Assembly (NCBI RefSeq): GCF_030410375.1
Contig: NZ_JAUHHE010000007.1
Location: 104,411-168,410 of the forward strand
Source of the DNA: Zwartia vadi
GTDB lineage: Bacteria > Pseudomonadota > Gammaproteobacteria > Burkholderiales > Burkholderiaceae_B
Direction: 5' to 3'
Length of the DNA: 64,000 bases
The position numbers were made by a program, and so were the translations under genes. Within the stretch, counting starts at the first letter, position 1, and every line of letters starts with the position of its first letter. The notes beneath the pieces are model-generated. The model searched no databases and was not told the DNA's origin. It saw nothing but the letters and a program-made list of their open reading frames with translations. Positions 44,448-51,833 of the stretch are shown one piece after another.

Positions 44448-45932
44448 TCAAGTTTTAGATGATTTTTCGAGAGCCTGGGTAATGCGTCTAATAACCTCTA
44501 GACGCGCGTAACGCTTGTCATTGGCGGATATTACATGCCAAGAGGCATGTGGGGTATCTGTTTTGGCAAACATCTCTTCCGCAGCCTTTGCATAGGACGC
44601 CCATTGGCGGCGGTTACGCCAGTCTTCTGGGGTAATTTTGAAATTTTTATAGGGTGAATGCTCACGTGCCCGAAAGCGCTTGAGTTGCTCTTCGGGCGTG
44701 ATGGCTAGCCAGAATTTCAATACAACCGCTCCGCGTTTAACGAGCTGGTGTTCAAATTGATTGATTTCGCGATAGGCGCGCTGCCATGCTGGTCGTGTAG
44801 CATAGCCTTCGATGCGTTCGACCAAAACGCGGCCATACCATGAGCGATCAAATATCGTGATTCGCCCACGTCTGGGAACACTTCTCCAAAAACGCCAGAG
44901 GTAGGGTCGATCCATTTCAAAGGGTCTGGGTGCTGCCACCGAAACTGTTCGATATTGTCGCGCATCCAATGCGTGCGTCACGCGCCGAATGGCACCGCCT
45001 TTGCCTGCCGCATCTTGACCTTCAAAAACGAGAACTAGGGATTGCTTTTTAAAATCTTTGCCTCGAACAGCGATGGCGAGACGGTTTTGCCAGTGCGTCA
45101 GTTCTTGTTCGTATAACTCTTTATCTACGCTGGCTTCATAGTCCAGACGCAACAATCGATGGTGTGTCTTGATAGGTTTGGGGGAGGCTGCAGGGTCATG
45201 AGGTGGTGGTACCTTGAGATGTCGAACTTTGAATGCATCCAGAACAGCTTGGGCAGTTCTGAGGGTGCGCACGTTTTTATCCGCACTTGGAATAATGATC
45301 CATGGCGCATGTGCGGAATCCGTTGCTTCGATGATGCGCTGACCAATTTGCCTGACTCGATCAAAATGTTTGAAAACATTCTTGTCATTTTTGCCAACTT
45401 GCCAGGCTGTAGACGGATTGGACAACAATTGTGCCGTTCGCGTTCGTTGTGCGTCTCGAGAAAGATGAAACCATAGTTTGATTACTTGCACATCATTGGC
45501 AACGAGAGTGTTTTCAAAATTACGCACGTCGCTGATCATGCTCTCGATAAAGTCCGAGTATGGATTTTTTTTGCCTACCTCTTTAAATAAAGGCAAGTAT
45601 CCAGCGCCAAACATGATGCCAACAGAGCCTTTGGGTGGCAAGCCCAACCAGAGTCGTCTGAAAGGGGGGTAGGCTTTCTCTTCTGGAGTGGGCTCGGCGA
45701 AAGCAACGGTTCGAACGTGTCTAGGGTCAAGCCATTCGTTCAGTAAATTGATCGTTTCACCTTTTCCAGCACCATCGATGCCAGCCACAACAATCACCAG
45801 GGCACGATCTTTTAACTTTAGATGTCGATACTGTTCGTTCAGTAACTGAATGCGAAGAGGTTCTTCGAAACGGGCAAACTCGTCATCCGTTAGCTTCGGG
45901 TCGCGTTCCGCTTCATCAAACATGCTGCTCAT
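44448..45932 (-). CDS. pap: Polyphosphate:AMP phosphotransferase (class II PPK2, two-domain)
   Basis: A 494-residue enzyme built of two PPK2 domains, the architecture of class II polyphosphate:AMP phosphotransferases (AMP plus polyP to ADP). Walker A loops are AGIDGAGKGE (about 49-58) in the first domain and GQDAAGKGG (about 301-309) in the second. The second domain also has the lid-type motif FDRSWYGRVLVERIEGY and appears to be the complete catalytic unit; the first has diverged (FGAGYLPLFKEVG in that region). A strong GAGGAG ribosome-binding site precedes the ATG. It is followed by the Ca2+/Na+ antiporter gene. Confidence 0.88.
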   Translation of the reverse strand: MSSMFDEAERDPKLTDDEFARFEEPLRIQLLNEQYRHLKLKDRALVIVVAGIDGAGKGETINLLNEWLDPRHVRTVAFAEPTPEEKAYPPFRRLWLGLPPKGSVGIMFGAGYLPLFKEVGKKNPYSDFIESMISDVRNFENTLVANDVQVIKLWFHLSRDAQRTRTAQLLSNPSTAWQVGKNDKNVFKHFDRVRQIGQRIIEATDSAHAPWIIIPSADKNVRTLRTAQAVLDAFKVRHLKVPPPHDPAASPKPIKTHHRLLRLDYEASVDKELYEQELTHWQNRLAIAVRGKDFKKQSLVLVFEGQDAAGKGGAIRRVTHALDARQYRTVSVAAPRPFEMDRPYLWRFWRSVPRRGRITIFDRSWYGRVLVERIEGYATRPAWQRAYREINQFEHQLVKRGAVVLKFWLAITPEEQLKRFRAREHSPYKNFKITPEDWRNRRQWASYAKAAEEMFAKTDTPHASWHVISANDKRYARLEVIRRITQALEKSSKT

Positions 45933-46007
45933 GAGGACTCCTCAGGATGGCGTAGCTTTTTAAAGGTAAATATTTAGGTAGAGGCAAACGACCCTATTGC
46001 AGCAATA

Positions 46008-46901
46008 TCAAAAATGAATCATTTTCTTCATCATATCGCCGAGAACAATCATTCGCCCAATCACAGCATAGGTAAAGTGGTCAATGCTATGGAGAATAGC
46101 CTTGACCGAGTCTGACTTTAGTGCCTGGTGATCAAAGCTGGCAGGCGTCCATTGGTTCACAATCAATCCTGCGTGCTCATGCATGGCGATCGCTTCTCGT
46201 GTTAGCAATCCTTGGCGTTCCAATGGTTCAACCGAGACCCAAAAGGCGGCAAGAAAAGACGGCCAATAAGATAAATGCCGGTACAGGCTTGGTTCCGCAG
46301 GACTCGGTATTGGAGAACCGAAGGAATTTAATATTTTCACAAGCTCTACAACCGGCGAGGTGAGCGCACCAGAAGCGGGTAGTGGACGAGCCGGATTGAT
46401 CAAAATCTCGCCCTGTGTCGTTCTGTGCTCAAGCGGATTGATCTGCTTGGGCTTACCTTCCTGCTTGGCGATGTTTATCGATAATTCGTGATTGTGAGCT
46501 GAGATACTGTAGTGTAGATAGGACAAGATGAGTAGCGCTCGGGAATTTGCGTGGCCATAGTCCTCCAGTAGAGAAATTATTTCTTGTCTGTCTGTGAGAC
46601 TCAGACCAAGGGACTCTTGGACGCAATGTGGCCAGGGAGTCATTTCATTTTTGAGTGCTGATCGCTCGCGTAGCGATCGAGCCGCCTCATTCATGGTGAC
46701 GCTTGAGTAGAGAGGCTTGGCCAGCGTCCAAGTCAAACTAAGCCCATCAGGAATCGTAGCCAAGTGCCTCCAGATTAAATTCACGAAGGGTACTTGCAGC
46801 GTTTGTTTGATGTCTTCAAACATTGCCTGGACAGACGGAGTCGCATCTTGTTCTGAGACAGTAGGTATAGACGCTAGATGATATCCTGATTGCACGTTCA
46901 T
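46008..46901 (-). CDS. DehI-like (2-haloacid dehalogenase group I) family protein
   Basis: A 297-residue, largely helical soluble protein. The two halves look related: VPFVNLIWRHLATIPDGLSLTWTLAKPLY in the first and SLYRHLSYWPSFLAAFWVSVEPL in the second, as in the pseudo-dimeric DehI family. DehI enzymes hydrolyse both enantiomers of 2-haloacids using an Asp and an Asn as key residues. I could not place those with certainty, and many homologues may have another role. Its 5' region contains a 13-bp perfect inverted repeat. It is not clustered with haloacid transport genes. Confidence 0.6.
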   Translation of the reverse strand: MNVQSGYHLASIPTVSEQDATPSVQAMFEDIKQTLQVPFVNLIWRHLATIPDGLSLTWTLAKPLYSSVTMNEAARSLRERSALKNEMTPWPHCVQESLGLSLTDRQEIISLLEDYGHANSRALLILSYLHYSISAHNHELSINIAKQEGKPKQINPLEHRTTQGEILINPARPLPASGALTSPVVELVKILNSFGSPIPSPAEPSLYRHLSYWPSFLAAFWVSVEPLERQGLLTREAIAMHEHAGLIVNQWTPASFDHQALKSDSVKAILHSIDHFTYAVIGRMIVLGDMMKKMIHF

Positions 46902-46949
46902 ATTTCATTCCAAGATGAGTATCACATCCCCTATCGTACGCTATTGAGT

Positions 46950-46990
46950 TCGTCTGTACGAGACAGGAAGCTGCTGCCTCGTACAGACGA
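46950..46990. promoter_or_regulatory. Perfect 13-bp inverted repeat upstream of the DehI-like gene
   Basis: Arms at 46950-46962 and 46978-46990 are exact reverse complements (TCGTCTGTACGAG) with a 15-nt spacer. It lies 49 bp before the start codon of the DehI-like gene (minus strand) and directly after the terminator of the barrel-protein gene. It could be an operator, an RNA leader hairpin or a second terminator; there is no T-run on its minus-strand 3' side. Confidence 0.5.
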
Positions 46991-47020
46991 AAAAAAACCA
47001 CTCATTGATGAATGAGTGGT
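46991..47020 (-). terminator. Rho-independent terminator of the barrel-protein gene
   Basis: A 10-bp perfect stem (46997-47006 with 47011-47020) and a 4-nt loop, followed on the minus strand by a run of seven T. It lies 48 bp after the stop codon of the gene at 47068. Confidence 0.8.
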
Positions 47021-47067
47021 TCATCCAAGTTTGAGGAAGGTCGGTTGATTTGGAACGATAGAGGAAT

Positions 47068-47547
47068 TTAATCCACTAACTCGATGACATGCACGTAAGC
47101 ACCCGATGCGTTGCGGGTTGTTGAAACCTGGCCTCTCGCACCAATAAATTTACCAGTGCCACCCGTAATGGCGCGAAGCTGGGGCGCATTATCTTTTATC
47201 TCACCAAGATATGCACCATAGACTGATTTACCATTTACTACTAATGAATCGCTGTTACCAAAATCTAAAGCGATCGTACCAATCCTGTCCAGCGCGACAT
47301 CTTGTCCGCCCGTTGGAAGAGAAACGAGCGTGAGCAATCCGTACATCCTACCTTTTTTGCCATCTTGTGTTTCGAATGGTGCTTCAAAGGCGAGCACGTC
47401 ACCGATAGACATCCCAGTCGTGCCAACATCGACATGCTGAATATCAGGTTTATTTTGAGTAATTGTGAATGTTTGTTTGGCTTCAACAGTTGAAGCAAGC
47501 GCGAACGATAAACATCCTAGCGCAGCGATAACGGGAATTATTTTCAT
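47068..47547 (-). CDS. Secreted allene-oxide-cyclase/dirigent-like barrel protein, copy 1
   Basis: A 159-residue exported protein: signal peptide to about residue 23 (STVEA-KQ), then a beta-rich mature part with GMSIGDVLAFEAPF and RAITGGTGKFIGARGQVSTTR. The GGTGKF-GARG block followed by a Y.H. strand resembles allene oxide cyclase or dirigent-type barrels, but that is a pattern impression. It is about 70% identical (112 of 159 by eye) to the protein at 55343-55822, with no gaps. It has its own terminator and stands alone. The function is unknown. Confidence 0.65.
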   Translation of the reverse strand: MKIIPVIAALGCLSFALASTVEAKQTFTITQNKPDIQHVDVGTTGMSIGDVLAFEAPFETQDGKKGRMYGLLTLVSLPTGGQDVALDRIGTIALDFGNSDSLVVNGKSVYGAYLGEIKDNAPQLRAITGGTGKFIGARGQVSTTRNASGAYVHVIELVD

Positions 47548-47653
47548 ATTGAATCTCTTGAAAATAGATCAGTGAAAGGAAAGGCTATAAATAGTAAGAC
47601 GCCCTCATGTGCGCATCATCAACTATTTAGCGATTGTCGTTATTCGTCGTTAT

Positions 47654-49372
47654 TCAAGTTGACCTGTTAGGGTTGACTCCGAATTTTTCCATCACAAATT
47701 CAGTCATGCCTGTTGATAACTCTCGCTCTGCTAAGAAGACTTTCCCAAGCTTATCAGCCTCTAATAATTGTGCTTCTTCTTCGTTGTGCGCGGTGAGGAC
47801 GACACCGATGGCGGGATTCAGGGTGCGTGCAATTTCCACCATTTTTCTGACATCCAGCGTATCGGATGTCGCAACCACAAGCAAAGCAGCGCGTGCAATG
47901 TGAGCTTGCACCAAAACTTCGGGAGTCGTTGCATCACCACTGACAGCAGAGATCCCCTCGCTGCGCAACATTTCAACGACTTCTCTATTTTCATCCGCAA
48001 CTACGTATGAGATGTTGTTTTGACGGAGCTCCGCAGCAATGCGCTGTCCAACGCGGCCATAACCAACAAGAACAACCTGTCCTGTGAGCAAGGCCTGAGG
48101 CGTGGACGTTGGGAGCGTCGTTAAGGGGTCGTGTCTAAACTCGAGCTTTCTTGCGAAAGATGATTTTTTAAGGAGCCAGGCGTGCAAAGGGTTAATCGCA
48201 CTAAATAAGGCTGAATTCAAGGCAATAGATATCAATGCTGCTGCCAAAATAAGACTTTGTCCTTCCTGAGGTAAAAGATTGAGTGATATGGCGAGCCCTG
48301 CCAGGATGAAAGAAAACTCACCGATTTGAGCCAGGCTCGCTCCGACTGTGAGTGCTGTATTAAGAGAGTATCGAAATAGCAAAACGATCCCTATCGCAGC
48401 GAGCGTTTTACCTACAACGATAGTCAACACAACAAGTAATAGTTTGACGGGTTGTGTCCAGATCACGCTTGGTTCAAAAAGCATGCCGACTGAAACGAAA
48501 AATAAAACGGCAAAAGCATCCCTCAATGGTAGAGACTCTTCGGCAGCACGGTGACTGAACTCGGACTCACGCATCATCATGCCTGCGAAAAAAGCGCCAA
48601 GTGCAAAAGAAACATCAAAAAGTTTCGCTGCGCCAAATGCAACGCCAAGCGCGCAGGCCAGCACGGTCAGGGTAAAGAGTTCGCGTGAACCCAGTCGTGC
48701 AACCATCCACAGCACACGCGGTAATAGCCGCCTACCAACAATCAACATCAACGCAATAAACGCGGAAACCTTGGCTAGTGTCCAACCAACAGCCATCCAT
48801 AGGTCTTGCGTACTTTCTGTAGCTGTTGAATCGCCCTCCTGCAGGGCCATGATACTGGCGATAGATGGCAACAGCACTAATACCAATATCATGACGAGAT
48901 CCTCGACAATCAGCCAGCCGACCGCAATTTGACCTGTCGCCGACTTCAAGATGCCTTTGGTCTCTAGAGCCCTTAATAAAACCACCGTGCTTGCGACCGA
49001 AAGACAAAGCCCGAATAAAGTAGCCTCGAGTAATTCCCAGTCCCATATGGATGCTATGGAGGCGCCTAAAAGAACCGCCACGCCAATCTGCACAATTGCA
49101 CCGGGGATGGCAATACGTTTAACCGCCATCAAGTCTGCAAGCGAAAAATGTAGTCCAACACCAAACATCAGCAGCATCACGCCGATTTCAGCTAATTGCA
49201 TGGCCAGACTCATATCGGCAACAAAGCCTGGTGTTGTCGGGCCAATCAAAATACCTGCAACGAGATAGCCAACCAGCGGTGGCATTTTTAAGCGGGCTGC
49301 TAAAAACCCGAAGATCATTGCCAAGCCAAAGCCCGCGGCAATCGTGGCGATCAAATTCACGTCGTGTGGCAT
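47654..49372 (-). CDS. CPA2 cation:proton antiporter with RCK domain (YbaL/KefB-like)
   Basis: A 572-residue protein. Residues 1-385 form about 12 membrane helices with the CPA2 pattern (FLAARLKMPPLVGYLVAGILIGP; LMFGVGLHFSLADL; VLACALGVAFGAAKLFDVSFALGAFF). Residues about 410-545 form an RCK/TrkA-N domain with the Rossmann motif VVLVGYGRVGQRIAAEL. YbaL/KefB relatives exchange K+ or Na+ for H+ and are gated through the nucleotide-binding domain. No kefF/G-like ancillary gene is next to it. Monocistronic by position. Confidence 0.88.
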   Translation of the reverse strand: MPHDVNLIATIAAGFGLAMIFGFLAARLKMPPLVGYLVAGILIGPTTPGFVADMSLAMQLAEIGVMLLMFGVGLHFSLADLMAVKRIAIPGAIVQIGVAVLLGASIASIWDWELLEATLFGLCLSVASTVVLLRALETKGILKSATGQIAVGWLIVEDLVMILVLVLLPSIASIMALQEGDSTATESTQDLWMAVGWTLAKVSAFIALMLIVGRRLLPRVLWMVARLGSRELFTLTVLACALGVAFGAAKLFDVSFALGAFFAGMMMRESEFSHRAAEESLPLRDAFAVLFFVSVGMLFEPSVIWTQPVKLLLVVLTIVVGKTLAAIGIVLLFRYSLNTALTVGASLAQIGEFSFILAGLAISLNLLPQEGQSLILAAALISIALNSALFSAINPLHAWLLKKSSFARKLEFRHDPLTTLPTSTPQALLTGQVVLVGYGRVGQRIAAELRQNNISYVVADENREVVEMLRSEGISAVSGDATTPEVLVQAHIARAALLVVATSDTLDVRKMVEIARTLNPAIGVVLTAHNEEEAQLLEADKLGKVFLAERELSTGMTEFVMEKFGVNPNRST

Positions 49373-49522
49373 CAGGTAATCCCTAAGTCACTATTTTTAA
49401 AAATTAAATCATATGGCCCATTAAGCGTATCAGTTAATTTGCCATAAAATCGATATTATTTTCATCAGCATGCGCTCCTGGCTTTTGCCAATACGGCGGT
49501 GTTTGTATAACGAGGCCGAATT

Positions 49523-50110
49523 TTGAAGCTTTTTTCAATGCTTTATGCGCGCGTGATGCAATGGGCACGCCATCGTCATGCCCCTTGGTATTTGGGGTGC
49601 ATGAGCTTCGCAGAGTCATCCTTTTTTCCAATTCCTCCTGATGTCATGCTCGCACCGATGTGTTTGGCCAATCCCCACAAAGCGTGGCGCCTGGCATGGC
49701 TGACGACTATTACGTCTGTCTTGGGCGGGGTGTTGGGTTATGCGATTGGTATGTTAGCGTTCGATGCGATTGCCCCTTGGCTTCAGGAACAGCCGCGCTA
49801 CTGGAGTAGCTATCAAACTGCATTGGAATGGTTCGGGACCTGGGGAGTATTGGCGGTGTTCATCGCAGGGTTTTCTCCGATACCTTATAAAGTTTTCACG
49901 ATTGCGGCAGGCGTGTTGTCCATGGCCTTGATTCCTTTTATCTTGGCATCGATTCTGGGCCGCGGTGCGCGCTTCTTTTTAGTGGCGGGTTTGATGCGCT
50001 GGGGCGGTGCGCGCATGGAGGCGCAGTTGCATGTCTATGTCGACAGGCTTGGCTGGGCGACGGTAGGCCTGGTTGTGGTGGGTGCTGCCATCTATACGCT
50101 TTTATATTGA
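49523..50110 (+). CDS. yqaA: YqaA family (DedA-like, SNARE-associated) membrane protein
   Basis: A 195-residue membrane protein with four or five helices. Family features are FAESSFFPIPPDVMLAPMCLANP (about 28-50), the conserved Gly-rich LGGVLGYAIGMLAF and FSPIPYKVFTIAAGVLSM (about 118-135). It belongs to the DedA/VTT superfamily, whose members help flip lipids or maintain membrane potential. The substrate of YqaA is unknown. A small unknown gene follows 12 bp later. Confidence 0.88.
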   Translation: MKLFSMLYARVMQWARHRHAPWYLGCMSFAESSFFPIPPDVMLAPMCLANPHKAWRLAWLTTITSVLGGVLGYAIGMLAFDAIAPWLQEQPRYWSSYQTALEWFGTWGVLAVFIAGFSPIPYKVFTIAAGVLSMALIPFILASILGRGARFFLVAGLMRWGGARMEAQLHVYVDRLGWATVGLVVVGAAIYTLLY

Positions 50111-50122
50111 CGATTGAGATAG

Positions 50123-50542
50123 ATGCGAAATTTTCGTGTCTTTTACTTCATTAGAGAGCGAGCTTACGTGAATATCAAACTAAATAGAGATGAGTTGCTC
50201 AATCTAGCAAAGTCCTCAAAGATTACTGAAGCTTGCTCCGAATGCTCATCACTGTCTTGTCCCGGCTGGATATCTGTACCGGGATATTTTGATCTGAGTA
50301 AACTAAAAATTTTGGGTACTCTCAAGACTGAACACGCTGATGAATGCTGGGATGAGTTCCACCCGGAGGGAACGAATCTCTGGTCTGAACGTGCCCCGAT
50401 TTCTATCGTTCATTATCCCTACAGTCGTTCTGATGTTCGGGAGTGCGTCCACTGTAAGAAAAAATTTTTGCACTACACAGAATATGGTGGTTACTACCTC
50501 GACGAGCGCATCAGAGAGTTGGATTCGACGTTGATTGTTTAG
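50123..50542 (+). CDS. Hypothetical protein with possible zinc-ribbon cysteines
   Basis: A 139-residue soluble protein of unknown family. It contains CSECSSLSCPGW and later CVHCKKKFLHYTEYGGYY; the two CxxC pairs might form a zinc-binding knuckle. A GTG at 50168 is an alternative start, giving an N-terminus NIKLNRDELLNLAKSS without the aromatic/basic leader. It follows yqaA by 12 bp and overlaps the 3' end of the convergent acyltransferase gene by 32 bp. Confidence 0.6.
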   Translation: MRNFRVFYFIRERAYVNIKLNRDELLNLAKSSKITEACSECSSLSCPGWISVPGYFDLSKLKILGTLKTEHADECWDEFHPEGTNLWSERAPISIVHYPYSRSDVRECVHCKKKFLHYTEYGGYYLDERIRELDSTLIV

Positions 50543-51416
50543 TGCTATCTTGCGAGGGTTTATTGCGCGGTGTACGGTATCTGTTGTAGCCCCACAGGTA
50601 TTGCGTGGGCATGAGCCGAATCATGTCTTCCATAGCGCGATTCAATTGGGCTGCTGCGATTTCAACATCCTCGGATAAAGGCTCCTTCAGCGCATGATAT
50701 CTAACTGTATACCCTTTACCGATTCCGTTGCGCTGCGCCGCCATCACGTAAATCGGTGCACCTGTCAGACTTTGCAATCTTTGAACTAAAGTAGTTGTGT
50801 ACGCAGGTTTGCCAAAGAATGGTGCCCAAACTCCTTCGCCTGCCACTGGAACTTGATCCGGCAGAATGCCGATCGACTGACCCCGTTTAAGAGCTTTGAG
50901 TAAGCTTCTCACACCTGTATGGTTGGCGGGTGCCATCGTCAGATTTTTTCTAGTTCTGGTTTGAATAATCCAGTCTTGCAACCATTTCATTCTGGGCGGA
51001 CGAAAAAGTACAGTGGCTGGGAATCTGCTTGTGTAGATTGCTCCAAGCGATTCGAAGTTGCCTGCGTGTGGACCAAGCAATATCAAGCCTTTGCCTTGAG
51101 CAAGCACCTCTTTTATTTCATCCCATCCATCGCACTGCACTTGATTTAATAATTTGGCATCATTTTGTCGAAAGTGCCAGTAGGGCATTTCGAAAAACAA
51201 CTGACCGACATTAATGAGCGAGGCGCGTAGTATTGTTGGCGAAGCATCAGGCATCGCGATCGCTAAGTTTTTAGCTGCACGCTTTTTATAGCTACCCGGC
51301 AATATCCAGACTAACCAGCCCGCCCCATAGCCAAGAATTTGAAGGACTGTTAGTGGAAGACAGGCTAATAATTTGAATAAGGCTGTAACAAATAAAGGCC
51401 CGATTTTGTTGAACAT
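50511..51416 (-). CDS. LpxL/HtrB-type lysophospholipid/lipid A acyltransferase
   Basis: A 301-residue membrane-associated acyltransferase. After one N-terminal helix (ALFKLLACLPLTVLQILG) it has the catalytic HxxxxE motif in GLILLGPHAGNFESLG (about 110-125) and the substrate-binding segments VLFRPPRMKWLQDWI and IGILPDQVPVAGEGVWAPFFG. That is the pattern of lipid A late acyltransferases, which move an acyl chain from acyl-ACP to the lipid A precursor. Whether it is a true lipid A enzyme or a paralogue acting on another lipid cannot be told. Confidence 0.87.
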   Translation of the reverse strand: MFNKIGPLFVTALFKLLACLPLTVLQILGYGAGWLVWILPGSYKKRAAKNLAIAMPDASPTILRASLINVGQLFFEMPYWHFRQNDAKLLNQVQCDGWDEIKEVLAQGKGLILLGPHAGNFESLGAIYTSRFPATVLFRPPRMKWLQDWIIQTRTRKNLTMAPANHTGVRSLLKALKRGQSIGILPDQVPVAGEGVWAPFFGKPAYTTTLVQRLQSLTGAPIYVMAAQRNGIGKGYTVRYHALKEPLSEDVEIAAAQLNRAMEDMIRLMPTQYLWGYNRYRTPRNKPSQDSTKQSTSNPTL

Positions 51417-51478
51417 GGATTCATTCTTTATTTAGGACGCGGGCTTTAGATGAAATCAAAATTTAAATGAAAGCGTGA

Positions 51479-51721
51479 TTATTGAGCGATTTCAGAAAAC
51501 CAACCAATGACTCGTTTCGCCTCAACAATAGCATCTTCTGCGCAGGAATAGAATCTAGGTTGGCTATCAAGCATCAGAAACCAACCGCTGATGTCCTCTG
51601 GTTCTCGCCGCCACTCTTGAAATCGGTAATTTTGCTCAGCAACCTGGATGATATCCACGCAGCGATTCTTTTCATGATTATCAAAGCTGTGAGTGACGAA
51701 GATTTCGTTAGCATGTGCCAT
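51479..51721 (-). CDS. Small hypothetical protein
   Basis: An 80-residue soluble acidic protein without recognised family. Notable segments are DIIQVAEQNYRFQEWRREPED and GWFLMLDSQPRFYSC. ATG 51721 was chosen; the frame upstream would read back into the terminator of the neighbouring hydroxylase operon. It stands alone between that terminator and the acyltransferase gene. An 18-bp segment within it (51674-51691) recurs exactly at 54693-54710. Confidence 0.5.
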   Translation of the reverse strand: MAHANEIFVTHSFDNHEKNRCVDIIQVAEQNYRFQEWRREPEDISGWFLMLDSQPRFYSCAEDAIVEAKRVIGWFSEIAQ

Positions 51722-51780
51722 GTGGATTCTGAGTCGGTTCGAGTACAAGAAAAGGGGTGATGGGCATGAGTACTCGGTAA

Positions 51781-51818
51781 AAAAACAGCCCTTCAAATAG
51801 TTCTGAAGGGCTGTTTTT
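51781..51818 (-). terminator. Strong bidirectional rho-independent terminator
   Basis: A 10-bp perfect stem (51786-51795 with 51804-51813), 8-nt loop, with five A before and five T after, so it can work on both strands. On the minus strand it follows the molybdenum hydroxylase operon by about 20 bp. Confidence 0.88.
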
Positions 51819-51833
51819 ATCGCTAGAGGTCTA

